Positions 1 to 6,161 of a stretch of DNA of 8,218 nucleotides are shown in pieces. Made by a program: the position numbers and the translations under genes. The notes below the pieces were generated by a model, which searched no databases, had not been told where the DNA came from, and was given only the letters and a program-made list of their open reading frames with translations. The DNA comes from an uncultured bacterium (GTDB lineage Bacteria > Patescibacteriota > Minisyncoccia > Phycocordibacterales > UBA9973), in contig CAIQBF010000066.1 of assembly GCA_903869975.1 (NCBI GenBank), positions 1 through 8,218 on the forward strand. The letters run 5' to 3'. Numbering within the stretch: position 1 is the stretch's first letter; each line of letters opens with the position of its first letter.

Positions 1-238
1 ATCTTCATCTTTTTATAATTTACCCTTCTCTACCCTCCTTTTTTTGAGTTCTTTTTAAAGTGTAATAGGAAAAACTTAATCTGGTTTATAAGGATACACC
101 TCTCGCGCAGTAACTCCAAAAAGATCAAGGATAAGTAACAGATTCGCAACATCCGGATACGCCAGGCTCTTCTCTCATCGAGAGAGGCGATCAGTTCATC
201 TCTATAAGGAAATTTCATTTTTATTTATGAAGTTGGGT
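1..238. other. 5' flank with no convincing gene
   Basis: The first 60 bases are T-rich and low in GC. A near-perfect hairpin lies at 169-187: TCTCTC (171-176), loop ATC, GAGAGA (180-185), extended by a T-G and a C-G pair. No T-tract follows on either strand, so it does not look like a terminator. A 62-codon minus-strand reading frame (218 down to 30, beginning MKFPYRDELIASL) crosses the region. It has no ribosome-binding site, no convincing promoter and no family I recognise, so I do not call it a gene. At the left edge the minus strand reads AAAGATGAAGAT after an A/T-rich stretch, which could be the start of a gene leaving the window, but too little is present to judge. Confidence 0.5.
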
Positions 239-247
239 TGCTATAAT
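239..247 (+). promoter_or_regulatory. extended -10 promoter for the secreted GLUG protein
   Basis: TGC followed by a perfect TATAAT (242-247) makes an extended -10 element. The matching -35 region (around 219-224, TTTTAT) is poor, which is usual for extended -10 promoters. Transcription would begin near 253-254, leaving a leader of about 43 bases with no Shine-Dalgarno sequence. A second candidate -10, TATTAT at 285-290, sits six bases before the ATG at 297 and would give a leaderless transcript, but its -35 is weak. Which one is used cannot be decided from sequence. Confidence 0.6.
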
Positions 248-296
248 TCACACACGTCATTCTTATTTTATTTGCACGTACACTTATTATTTTTGT

Positions 297-3017
297 ATGA
301 AAAAATCATCGTTCGTGCTCGGAGTGTTCAGTGTTCTTTTTTTTAGCGTAGTGCTTCTCTCCCCTTCGCAGGCGAGCGCGGCGACAAGCATCACCACATG
401 TGCAGAGCTTCAGAACATTGGCTCACTTGGTTTGAACGGCGATTATATACTCGCAAACAATATTGACTGTGTGGGTATCTCTGACTTTCAACCAATAGGC
501 ACCTTCACAGGAACACTCGATGGACAGAACTACATCATCGATAATTTCACTATCAACCAGTTTCTCGGATCCAACAAAGCGATGTTCTCGGCAACAAACG
601 GCGCGATTATTCGCAATATCAGATTTACGAATGTTGACGTAGACGGATATCTATACACGGGAATCATTGCAAGCTCTGCTACAAACACTATTTTTTCAAA
701 TATTTCTTTCCTATCAGGAACATTCAGAGGAGATACTCCTTCAGGAGGTATCGCAGCTGTTATGACAAACTCTGTTGTCACCGGAGGCTATTCAGGCCTT
801 ACAATGAGCACATGGGGAGATGCCGGACACCTTGTTGGTCGTTCCCTCTCAGGATCAAGCATTTCATACTCTCGTTCAGAAGGCAGCCTTGTTGCTCTTG
901 GTACTCAAGTCGGAGGATTGGTTGGAGTAAATGACTCATCAACGATCAGTAACTCATCCTCATCGTCTAGCCTCGTAGGTAGCAACTCAATCGGAGGATT
1001 GGTTGGAGTAAACAACGGCGCGACAGCGCTTATTGATAAATCTTACTCGGTCGGAAACGTTGGTTCTATTGGCTCCACCGGTATCGGCGGGTTAGTCGGA
1101 GTGCAAACAAACTCAGCCACTACAACCAATAGCTATTGGAACACCACAACCTCTGGACGAGGCACCTCTGCTGGCGGTACAGGAAAGAACACTTCGCAAA
1201 TGCAGACTCAAGGTACGTTCGTTGGTTGGGATTTTACCAATGTCTGGAGCATTTCAGCAGGACAGTACCCAGCGTTGATAACACCAGACACGACGCCTCC
1301 AGGCCAAGTCTCGGGACTCACCGGGAGTGCTGGAATTACAAGCACAGTCAGTCTTTCATGGACAAATCCGAACGATATCGACTTTGCAAGCGTCACGGTA
1401 AAACGTTCGCCCTCGAGCTCTCCGAGCAATACGTTTAGCGGCACAACAGTAACTTCAGGCACGACAGGCAGCACACTCAGTGACACCTCGCTTGCCGATG
1501 GCACATACTACTATTCTGTCTTTACTATCGATACTGCCGGAAATATTTCAATTCCAGCTCGTGTTACGGTGCCTGTAGACACTACTCCGCCGGCAGCAGT
1601 CACGTCGTTAGTTGCTGGCGTTTCTGGTTCAACCGTTACTCTCACGTGGGCCAACCCAGGTACTGACTTTGGAGGAATAGGGATCCGTCGCAGCCAGAGC
1701 GCGTATCCTGCAACAATAACAGATGGCGATCTTGTTGTTCATGGTCTTGTCGCAACAACCCGGGCAGACTCAGGACTTCTCGACGGCACGTATTACTATT
1801 CAGTCTTTGTGCGTGACGTCCTCGGCAATTACTCTGCTGCCGCAAACGTCACGGCGGTAGTAGACACAGTACTCCCCGTCCTTACTGAGGTTACCCCGAT
1901 AGGAGCAGGAACGACAGACACGACGCCAAGCTACACCTTCAATACTACCCGAGCAGGAACTATTACGTACGGAGGATCATGCTCATCAGCAACAAGTGTG
2001 GCAACAAGCGGAAACAATACCGTAACCTTTACGACGCTTACCGAGGGAACATATTCAAACTGTACAATCCGGGTTACCGATTCATTTGCCAATGTTTCAA
2101 CGGCCCTCAGCGTCAGCTCCTTTGCTGTCGACACAACATCCCCTACTCTCACCGCAGGCACCTCCGTGACCGGGGTTATCAATCCGAATAATACGACATA
2201 CTCCTTCACGGCAACCGAAACAGGAACCTATTCAATAACAGGATGTAACGCATCGGTCGACAATAACTCTCAAATTGTTAGCTTCGTAAATCTTACCCCG
2301 GGAAGCTATACATGTACCCTCTTCGCCACCGACGCAGCAGGAAACGTCTCAAATACAATTGTTATCGGTCCATTTACGATCCCCGCTCAGGGCGGCGTAA
2401 CCCCTCCGCAGATGCAGGCAGCAAGCGGATCATCGGGACCACTTGGTCTCTCGATAATAAAAATTGAACCCGTTACTGGCGGCCAAAAAATCACTTTTGG
2501 GCTCAATGCTCAAGCATCTACCGTACAAGGATACGCACTATCACTTGATGCCACACTCAAAGATACGGGTATCAGACCATATGCTTCCACAGGAACCATC
2601 ATCGTACCGCCAGCCGCAGGCGTATATACGCTCTATCTCAAATACTATTCAACGACAGGAACTCCTTCGGCCCTGATAACTCAACCAATAACTACTTCAG
2701 GTGGACTGATTGAGACCACCCCAACTCCTCAAAAGGAAACACCCTCTACAAAAGTCACCCCATCTCCCCTCCCTCGCAACGTCCAATTAGGAATGTCTGG
2801 TGCTGATGTTCGGCAACTCCAAAAGTTCATGAACGCAAACGGCTTCACTATTAGCCTCTCAGGAAATGGTGCTCCTGGTCACGAGAGCACGTATTTTGGA
2901 CCAAAACTCAAAACAGCTGTTATTGCATACCAGCGAGCTCGTTCTATTTCTCCGGCCTCAGGTACTGTTGGCTCTCTCACTCGAGCAGCTATCAATCGTG
3001 AAGTATCTCTCCGTTAA
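297..3017 (+). CDS. secreted GLUG/FN3/Ig-like repeat protein with C-terminal peptidoglycan-binding domain
   Basis: A 906-residue exported protein, probably a surface structural or adhesion protein held at the wall. Residues 1-28 form a signal peptide (MKK start, hydrophobic core, cleavage after ASA at 26-28). The region around 30-290 looks like a GLUG-type beta-helix, with motif copies VGGLVGVN (205-212), IGGLVGVN (232-239) and IGGLVGVQ (263-270). Two fibronectin-III-like repeats start with DTTPP at 331 and 428, and both carry DGTYYYSVF. Two Ig-like repeats start near 523 and 612, each with a cysteine pair (562/589 and 650/673). A further beta domain spans about 717-800, then a Thr/Pro linker (about 806-827) and a PG_binding_1 domain (about 828-902, LGMSGADVRQLQKF). 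There is no LPXTG sorting signal or C-terminal membrane anchor, so attachment is inferred to be non-covalent through the last domain. No catalytic domain is visible and the ligand is unknown. The ATG is chosen because the signal peptide begins there; no Shine-Dalgarno is visible. Confidence 0.9.
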   Translation: MKKSSFVLGVFSVLFFSVVLLSPSQASAATSITTCAELQNIGSLGLNGDYILANNIDCVGISDFQPIGTFTGTLDGQNYIIDNFTINQFLGSNKAMFSATNGAIIRNIRFTNVDVDGYLYTGIIASSATNTIFSNISFLSGTFRGDTPSGGIAAVMTNSVVTGGYSGLTMSTWGDAGHLVGRSLSGSSISYSRSEGSLVALGTQVGGLVGVNDSSTISNSSSSSSLVGSNSIGGLVGVNNGATALIDKSYSVGNVGSIGSTGIGGLVGVQTNSATTTNSYWNTTTSGRGTSAGGTGKNTSQMQTQGTFVGWDFTNVWSISAGQYPALITPDTTPPGQVSGLTGSAGITSTVSLSWTNPNDIDFASVTVKRSPSSSPSNTFSGTTVTSGTTGSTLSDTSLADGTYYYSVFTIDTAGNISIPARVTVPVDTTPPAAVTSLVAGVSGSTVTLTWANPGTDFGGIGIRRSQSAYPATITDGDLVVHGLVATTRADSGLLDGTYYYSVFVRDVLGNYSAAANVTAVVDTVLPVLTEVTPIGAGTTDTTPSYTFNTTRAGTITYGGSCSSATSVATSGNNTVTFTTLTEGTYSNCTIRVTDSFANVSTALSVSSFAVDTTSPTLTAGTSVTGVINPNNTTYSFTATETGTYSITGCNASVDNNSQIVSFVNLTPGSYTCTLFATDAAGNVSNTIVIGPFTIPAQGGVTPPQMQAASGSSGPLGLSIIKIEPVTGGQKITFGLNAQASTVQGYALSLDATLKDTGIRPYASTGTIIVPPAAGVYTLYLKYYSTTGTPSALITQPITTSGGLIETTPTPQKETPSTKVTPSPLPRNVQLGMSGADVRQLQKFMNANGFTISLSGNGAPGHESTYFGPKLKTAVIAYQRARSISPASGTVGSLTRAAINREVSLR
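910..1012 (+). repeat. exact 22-base direct repeat encoding the GLUG motif
   Basis: The same 22 bases occur at 910-931 and 991-1012, 81 bases (27 codons) apart, and encode GGLVGV. A third, diverged copy near 1084-1104 encodes the same residues with different codons (GGCGGGTTAGTC). The nucleotide identity of the first two copies suggests recent duplication or conversion within the repeat array, while the third copy is older. Confidence 0.8.
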
Positions 3018-3051
3018 GAAATCAATCCGTGCGGAATACACAGCTCGTCCA

Positions 3052-3080
3052 TTGATAGCAAGCCAGAGCAGATATATACT
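3052..3080 (+). promoter_or_regulatory. near-consensus sigma-70-type promoter giving a leaderless mRNA
   Basis: TTGATA (3052-3057) and TATACT (3075-3080) are separated by exactly 17 bases; each differs from consensus at one position. The -10 ends six bases before the ATG at 3087, so transcription would start at or next to the A of the start codon. No Shine-Dalgarno sequence precedes the gene, which fits leaderless translation. The promoter gives the membrane protein its own transcript separate from the upstream secreted-protein gene. Confidence 0.75.
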
Positions 3081-3086
3081 GCCGGT

Positions 3087-4052
3087 ATGAAAAAACTATT
3101 CTTGCTACTGGCCGCAGGGCTAGCAGCCGTAAAGCCGGCTATAGCGTCCGCACACGTAAAATGGTTCGTCGATACAGAGTCAACGATAGAGCAATTCCAT
3201 ACGACGACAAAATTCTATGAGTGGAACAGCCCCGCTGTGCTTGCATGGTGCGCAATTGCCATACTGATCATATGTATTTTCCACTGGATCGACACGATCA
3301 CACCCCTACCGAAAAAGCTGCTCGCATTCGGGCAAAAAAATAGCCGTACGATACACCGCATAGCCGAAATAATTCTTGGATTATTTCTTGTCACTGTCAG
3401 TTTTGTGTGGAAAGTCGTTCTTGTCCCCAATATTCACGTTGAAAACAACTTTACTTCCGTATTAATGCTCCTCCAGGCCTTGATCGGAGCGATGTTTATT
3501 TTCAACATCTGGCCGCGCGTTGCGGCGGTCGGACTTCTCATATTCTGCGCAGGACTCGGCATTCACGAAGGACTTGTTGCCGTACTCGAAAATGCAATAC
3601 TCATTTCTCTCGCTCTTTATTTTTACGTACGTCATTCACCAAAGGGATCGACTGTCGAAAAAAAATGGGGTACGCGATCGCTCGACGTCCTGCGTATTGG
3701 TACGGGAATATCGCTCATAGTCCTCGCTTTTACGGAAAAATTAATGTACCCGGAACTCTCCCTACAGTTCCTTTCTCTCCACCACTGGAATTTTATGTAT
3801 CCGATGTTCCCTTGGTTTACGGACAATCTTTTTGTCTTGAGCACAGGATTCGCCGAGCTTATCTTTGGAGTACTCTTTATATTCGGCTACGTTACGAGAG
3901 TAACGACTATCCTTATCGCTCTCTTCTTTGCAACCTCAGTAACGACGATGCTCGTACAGACAGGCGCTTGGGAGGTTGAAGACCTTGTTGTATATTCCGC
4001 GGCGATACTGTTCATATTCCTCAGCGAGGGCAAGACGTTATTCAAGAAATAG
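3087..4052 (+). CDS. polytopic DoxX-like membrane protein with two tandem modules
   Basis: A 321-residue inner-membrane protein. Residues 1-22 resemble a signal peptide with an ASA cleavage site, leaving histidine 23 (HVKWF) as the predicted new N-terminus; otherwise this is a first membrane helix. A helix at about 48-67 is followed by two similar blocks: about 91-182 and about 199-315. Each has four predicted helices. LIGAMFIFNIWPRVAAVGLL (132-151) in the first matches ELIFGVLFIFGYVTRVTTIL (258-277, followed by I) in the second, the region equivalent to the GG.A.LLG..TR segment of single-module DoxX proteins. DoxX proteins are small four-helix membrane proteins linked in various organisms to thiosulfate oxidation or redox functions; the substrate here is unknown. 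The start is fixed by the signal-like N-terminus and the promoter six bases upstream. A second, single-module DoxX gene lies at 7042-7470. Family placement is by pattern recognition, not a search. Confidence 0.75.
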   Translation: MKKLFLLLAAGLAAVKPAIASAHVKWFVDTESTIEQFHTTTKFYEWNSPAVLAWCAIAILIICIFHWIDTITPLPKKLLAFGQKNSRTIHRIAEIILGLFLVTVSFVWKVVLVPNIHVENNFTSVLMLLQALIGAMFIFNIWPRVAAVGLLIFCAGLGIHEGLVAVLENAILISLALYFYVRHSPKGSTVEKKWGTRSLDVLRIGTGISLIVLAFTEKLMYPELSLQFLSLHHWNFMYPMFPWFTDNLFVLSTGFAELIFGVLFIFGYVTRVTTILIALFFATSVTTMLVQTGAWEVEDLVVYSAAILFIFLSEGKTLFKK

Positions 4053-4215
4053 ATGGCGCACCGATTTACGAGCGAAGTCTGGCTCTACCTTCCCTGACTC
4101 TAAATCAGGGGTATATATTCTCCCTCTAAAAAAAGCAGTTCGCATGGAAGCCGGTGTTCGCGCAGGAGACCGTGTTTCTCTTGAGATTTCACTTTCAATA
4201 AAAAGTCGTGCATAA
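4053..4215 (+). pseudogene. DUF1905-family gene remnant, internal deletion plus frameshift
   Basis: The ATG abuts the TAG stop of the preceding gene. The first 12 codons read MAHRFTSEVWLY, the usual beginning of a DUF1905 protein, and the frame then hits TGA at 4095-4097. In the +1 frame from about 4084 the sequence resumes as STFPDSKSGVYILPLKKAVR, followed by MEAGVRAGDRVSLEISLSI and a TAA at 4213-4215, the usual C-terminal part of that domain. The middle of the domain (roughly 45 residues containing the W.FV.LP and G.G..PV segments) is missing. DUF1905 proteins are normally about 90-100 residues, and their biochemical role is not established. TCTACC at 4084-4089 straddles the junction and could be the microhomology of the deletion. 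The remnant's stop codon lies inside the -10 element proposed for the next gene. An assembly artefact is possible but less likely. Confidence 0.8.
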
Positions 4216-4216
4216 T
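4188..4216 (+). promoter_or_regulatory. candidate promoter for the SulP gene, near-leaderless
   Basis: CATAAT (4211-4216) matches five of six -10 positions. TTCACT (4188-4193) is a moderate -35 at 17 bases. The -10 ends eight bases before the ATG at 4225, so the transcript would carry at most one or two untranslated bases. No Shine-Dalgarno is seen before the ATG. The element lies in the last codons of the DUF1905 remnant. Confidence 0.5.
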
Positions 4217-4224
4217 ATCGAATT

Positions 4225-5457
4225 ATGAAACGAAGGATTCACGCTGCGGGCCAGCGCACGCGAGCCAATTGGAAATCAGGATTGACGGTTGCTCTCGTGT
4301 CACTCCCCCTATCCATCTCGCTAGCGGTCGCGTCAGGAGCAACACCGACCATGGGTATCATTACTGCTATTTGGGCGGGACTCTTTTCCTCGATGTTCGG
4401 TGGTAGTCACTACAACGTAGTCGGACCAACTGGAGCACTTTCTGGAACAATAGCGCTCTACGCCGCGGCCCAGGGAACGGCAGCGCTTCCGATGCTTGCC
4501 ATAGTGACAGGAGTGATCATCCTAGCTGCCTGGGTTTTTCGACTCGATAGACTTGTCCGCAAGATTCCAAGCCATACGGTCCATGGATTTACTATCGGAG
4601 TTGCTGTAACTATCGCAGCGACACAGCTTGGAAGCGGATTCGGTATAGCACTACCCTCTTCTATCACGGAGCAGTTCGCAAAAATTTCCTACTACTTCTC
4701 TCATATACCAGAAGCAAACCCGGGGACGACACTCGTATTCGCGTCGTTCCTCCTGGCGCTTTTTCTTATTAAAAAATATGCTCCATCCGTTCCCGGAGCT
4801 ATCGTACTCTCGCCTGTCGGCATCCTTGCTGGATACCTCGCACACAAAGGAGTCTTCAGTTTTACCCTGCTTACCCTCGGCGATGTCTTCCCAACAATGA
4901 TTCCAAAAATCGCAGAAGGAATACGGATATTTTTTGACTCTTCCCTGCTTGTCCCAGCTCTCGGTATCGCCCTGATCGCGATTATTGAAACGGGAATTTC
5001 AGCAACGATAGCAGACACCATGACAGGAACCACGCATGACCCTAAAAAAGAAATATTCGGTCTTGCTCTCGGGAACATTGCTTCAGGTGTATTCGGCGGA
5101 ATCCCGGCAACAGCAGCACTAGCACGAACATCGCTTAATATAAAAAGTGGAGCAGATCACAAAACCTCCGGCGTAATCAATGCGGTTTTTATTGTCGCAA
5201 TATCCTTCCTGCTTCTTGGGTTCTTCAAGTTCATTCCTATGGCAGTCACCGCAGCAATACTTGTATATGTAGCCTACCAACTCATCGAAAGAGAGGCTCT
5301 CGCCCATTCTTGGAAAAACGCTCGTAAACAATTCTTCATCATCCTGGTAGTCGCTGCGCTCTGCGTATACAAAGACACCATCTGGGGCATAGGCCTTGGC
5401 ATAGCACTCCATGGAGCGGGCCTCGGTATTCAAAAAATAAAAGCTCGTTTCTTTTAA
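4225..5457 (+). CDS. SulP-family (SLC26-like) inorganic anion transporter lacking a STAS domain
   Basis: A 410-residue polytopic inner-membrane transporter. SulP proteins carry sulfate, bicarbonate or other anions, usually with H+ or Na+ coupling. The N-terminal part has the family pattern SLPLSISLAVASGATP (26-41) followed by the conserved GPTGALSG loop (67-74). The second inverted repeat carries the equally typical stretch GLALGNIASGVFGGIPATAA (279-298), continuing to ARTSLNIKSGA (300-310). The protein ends soon after the last helix (residue 410), whereas many bacterial members are 500-600 residues with a cytoplasmic STAS domain, which is absent here. No carbonic anhydrase or sulfur-assimilation gene is adjacent, so the substrate cannot be assigned. 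The upstream DUF1905 remnant and leader-poor start suggest independent transcription. It faces the minus-strand gene ending at 5510, with about 50 bases between them. Confidence 0.9.
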   Translation: MKRRIHAAGQRTRANWKSGLTVALVSLPLSISLAVASGATPTMGIITAIWAGLFSSMFGGSHYNVVGPTGALSGTIALYAAAQGTAALPMLAIVTGVIILAAWVFRLDRLVRKIPSHTVHGFTIGVAVTIAATQLGSGFGIALPSSITEQFAKISYYFSHIPEANPGTTLVFASFLLALFLIKKYAPSVPGAIVLSPVGILAGYLAHKGVFSFTLLTLGDVFPTMIPKIAEGIRIFFDSSLLVPALGIALIAIIETGISATIADTMTGTTHDPKKEIFGLALGNIASGVFGGIPATAALARTSLNIKSGADHKTSGVINAVFIVAISFLLLGFFKFIPMAVTAAILVYVAYQLIEREALAHSWKNARKQFFIILVVAALCVYKDTIWGIGLGIALHGAGLGIQKIKARFF

Positions 5458-5474
5458 TCAGGTTTTACCCATGT

Positions 5475-5510
5475 AAAAAGCCGCCTCATTGTAAAGACAA
5501 TTAAGCGGCT
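5475..5510 (-). terminator. intrinsic terminator of the minus-strand gene
   Basis: Read on the minus strand, AGCCGC (5510-5505) pairs with GCGGCT (5484-5479). An inner ATTGT/ACAAT stem closes a CTTT loop, with a three-base internal loop between the two stems. A run of five T follows directly (5479-5475). The first base of the stem is the last base of the TGA stop codon. On the plus strand the hairpin is not followed by T, so it is not expected to terminate SulP transcription efficiently. Confidence 0.85.
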
Positions 5511-6031
5511 CACACCCAGACGACTTGTACGTCTGGAAACGCAATCTGTGTAGCGATAACATCACCTTGCCTGGTCCTCTGACTCGTCTTTTCGACGAAC
5601 CATACGACCGAGTCGTATCGCGCATACAAGATCTCAAGAAGAGAAATATATACTGCAATACAGGTGCAGACTATCGTATCATTTTTTTCTCGATACATAG
5701 ACGTATCCAAAACTGTTTTTCTCTTCGTTTTATATACGCGTCGCGCATAGTTACGAAGACTATTCTCGAAGATGACATACGTGCTGTCACGTATGATTTC
5801 TTCAGGTAACGCATCTTTCCTGTTAAAAAATGAAACAGGAGAGAGCGGCAGATATTTGATGTCGGTAACGAGGCTGTCGATTTTGGTGCCTGGTGCTTGA
5901 TCAAAAAGCAGAATGCGGTCTCCTGAAAAGGAAAAACCTGCACGCAACGCTTTATGCTCAAGGGTTACAGACGTCTGATCGATAGCATGATTGCCAATAA
6001 TCAGTGCCAAGGGTTTTTTGTTATGCTTCAT
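5510..6031 (-). CDS. hypothetical protein, 173 residues, unrecognised
   Basis: I do not recognise this family. The reading frame is the longest open one here, starts with ATG at 6031, ends TGA at 5510 and is followed at once by an intrinsic terminator, which supports it being a real gene. The N-terminus, KPLALIIGNHAI (6-17), has a hydrophobic strand ending in a glycine turn. Alternating hydrophobic stretches such as RILLFDQ (39-45) and STYVIFEN (83-90) suggest a small soluble alpha/beta protein. Residues 119-136, with CTC at 122-124, form a hydrophobic helix that could be buried or membrane-associated. There is no signal peptide. No Shine-Dalgarno is visible before the ATG. It is divergent from the TrmB-like regulator with about 130 bases between starts, so shared regulation is possible but unproven. 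Confidence 0.65.
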   Translation of the reverse strand: MKHNKKPLALIIGNHAIDQTSVTLEHKALRAGFSFSGDRILLFDQAPGTKIDSLVTDIKYLPLSPVSFFNRKDALPEEIIRDSTYVIFENSLRNYARRVYKTKRKTVLDTSMYREKNDTIVCTCIAVYISLLEILYARYDSVVWFVEKTSQRTRQGDVIATQIAFPDVQVVWV

Positions 6032-6063
6032 TTTTTATCGAACTTTTATTACCCCTACACTAC

Positions 6064-6091
6064 TTGATATATTTAAATGTTATGTTACAAT
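6064..6091 (+). promoter_or_regulatory. sigma-70-type promoter with extended -10 for the TrmB-like gene
   Basis: TTGATA (6064-6069) and TACAAT (6086-6091) are 16 bases apart, and TGT just before the -10 (6083-6085) makes it an extended -10. Transcription would begin near 6098, giving a leader of about 64 bases. A weaker TATATT at 6145-6150 could serve as a second start with only about five untranslated bases. Confidence 0.7.
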
Positions 6092-6102
6092 AAACAAACG
6101 AA

Positions 6103-6130
6103 ACCCATTCTATCCTTATTTTATATGGGT
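6103..6130 (+). promoter_or_regulatory. inverted repeat in the leader of the TrmB-like gene, possible operator
   Basis: ACCCAT (6103-6108) and ATGGGT (6125-6130) form a perfect six-base inverted repeat with 16 bases between the arms, just downstream of the predicted transcription start. The second arm overlaps GGGTAAT (6127-6133), which is the reverse complement of ATTACCC (6048-6054) on the far side of the promoter. Paired arms flanking a promoter suit autoregulation by a dimeric regulator, but arms this short can arise by chance. Confidence 0.3.
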
Positions 6131-6161
6131 AATTTATTATTTTGTATATTTTGTTCGTACT

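Noticed and set aside
131..187. tRNA-like or small-RNA hairpin region
   Set aside because: The hairpin is real, but no T-arm consensus, acceptor pairing or CCA could be matched, so no RNA gene is called.
30..218. 62-codon minus-strand reading frame upstream of the secreted protein
   Set aside because: No ribosome-binding site, no persuasive promoter and no recognisable family; the last third is Lys-rich from A/T-rich DNA. Kept only as a remark on the flank.
1136..1438. 100-codon plus-strand frame inside the secreted protein gene
   Set aside because: Overlaps a long, well-supported gene in another frame; composition is that of a shadow.
4084..4097. Programmed frameshift joining the two DUF1905 pieces
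   Set aside because: There is no slippery run at the junction, and restoring frame would still leave out the central half of the domain, so a deletion explains it better.
3976..4215. 79-codon plus-strand frame read as one intact protein
   Set aside because: Its first half is an out-of-frame shadow of the DoxX-like gene. Only the part after about 4084 is meaningful, as the C-terminal piece of the DUF1905 remnant.
5991..6161. 57-codon N-terminal extension of the TrmB-like protein
   Set aside because: It encodes an A/T-rich hydrophobic stretch unlike the family, overlaps the divergent gene's start and contains the predicted promoter. MATKIDEK at 6162 is the natural beginning.
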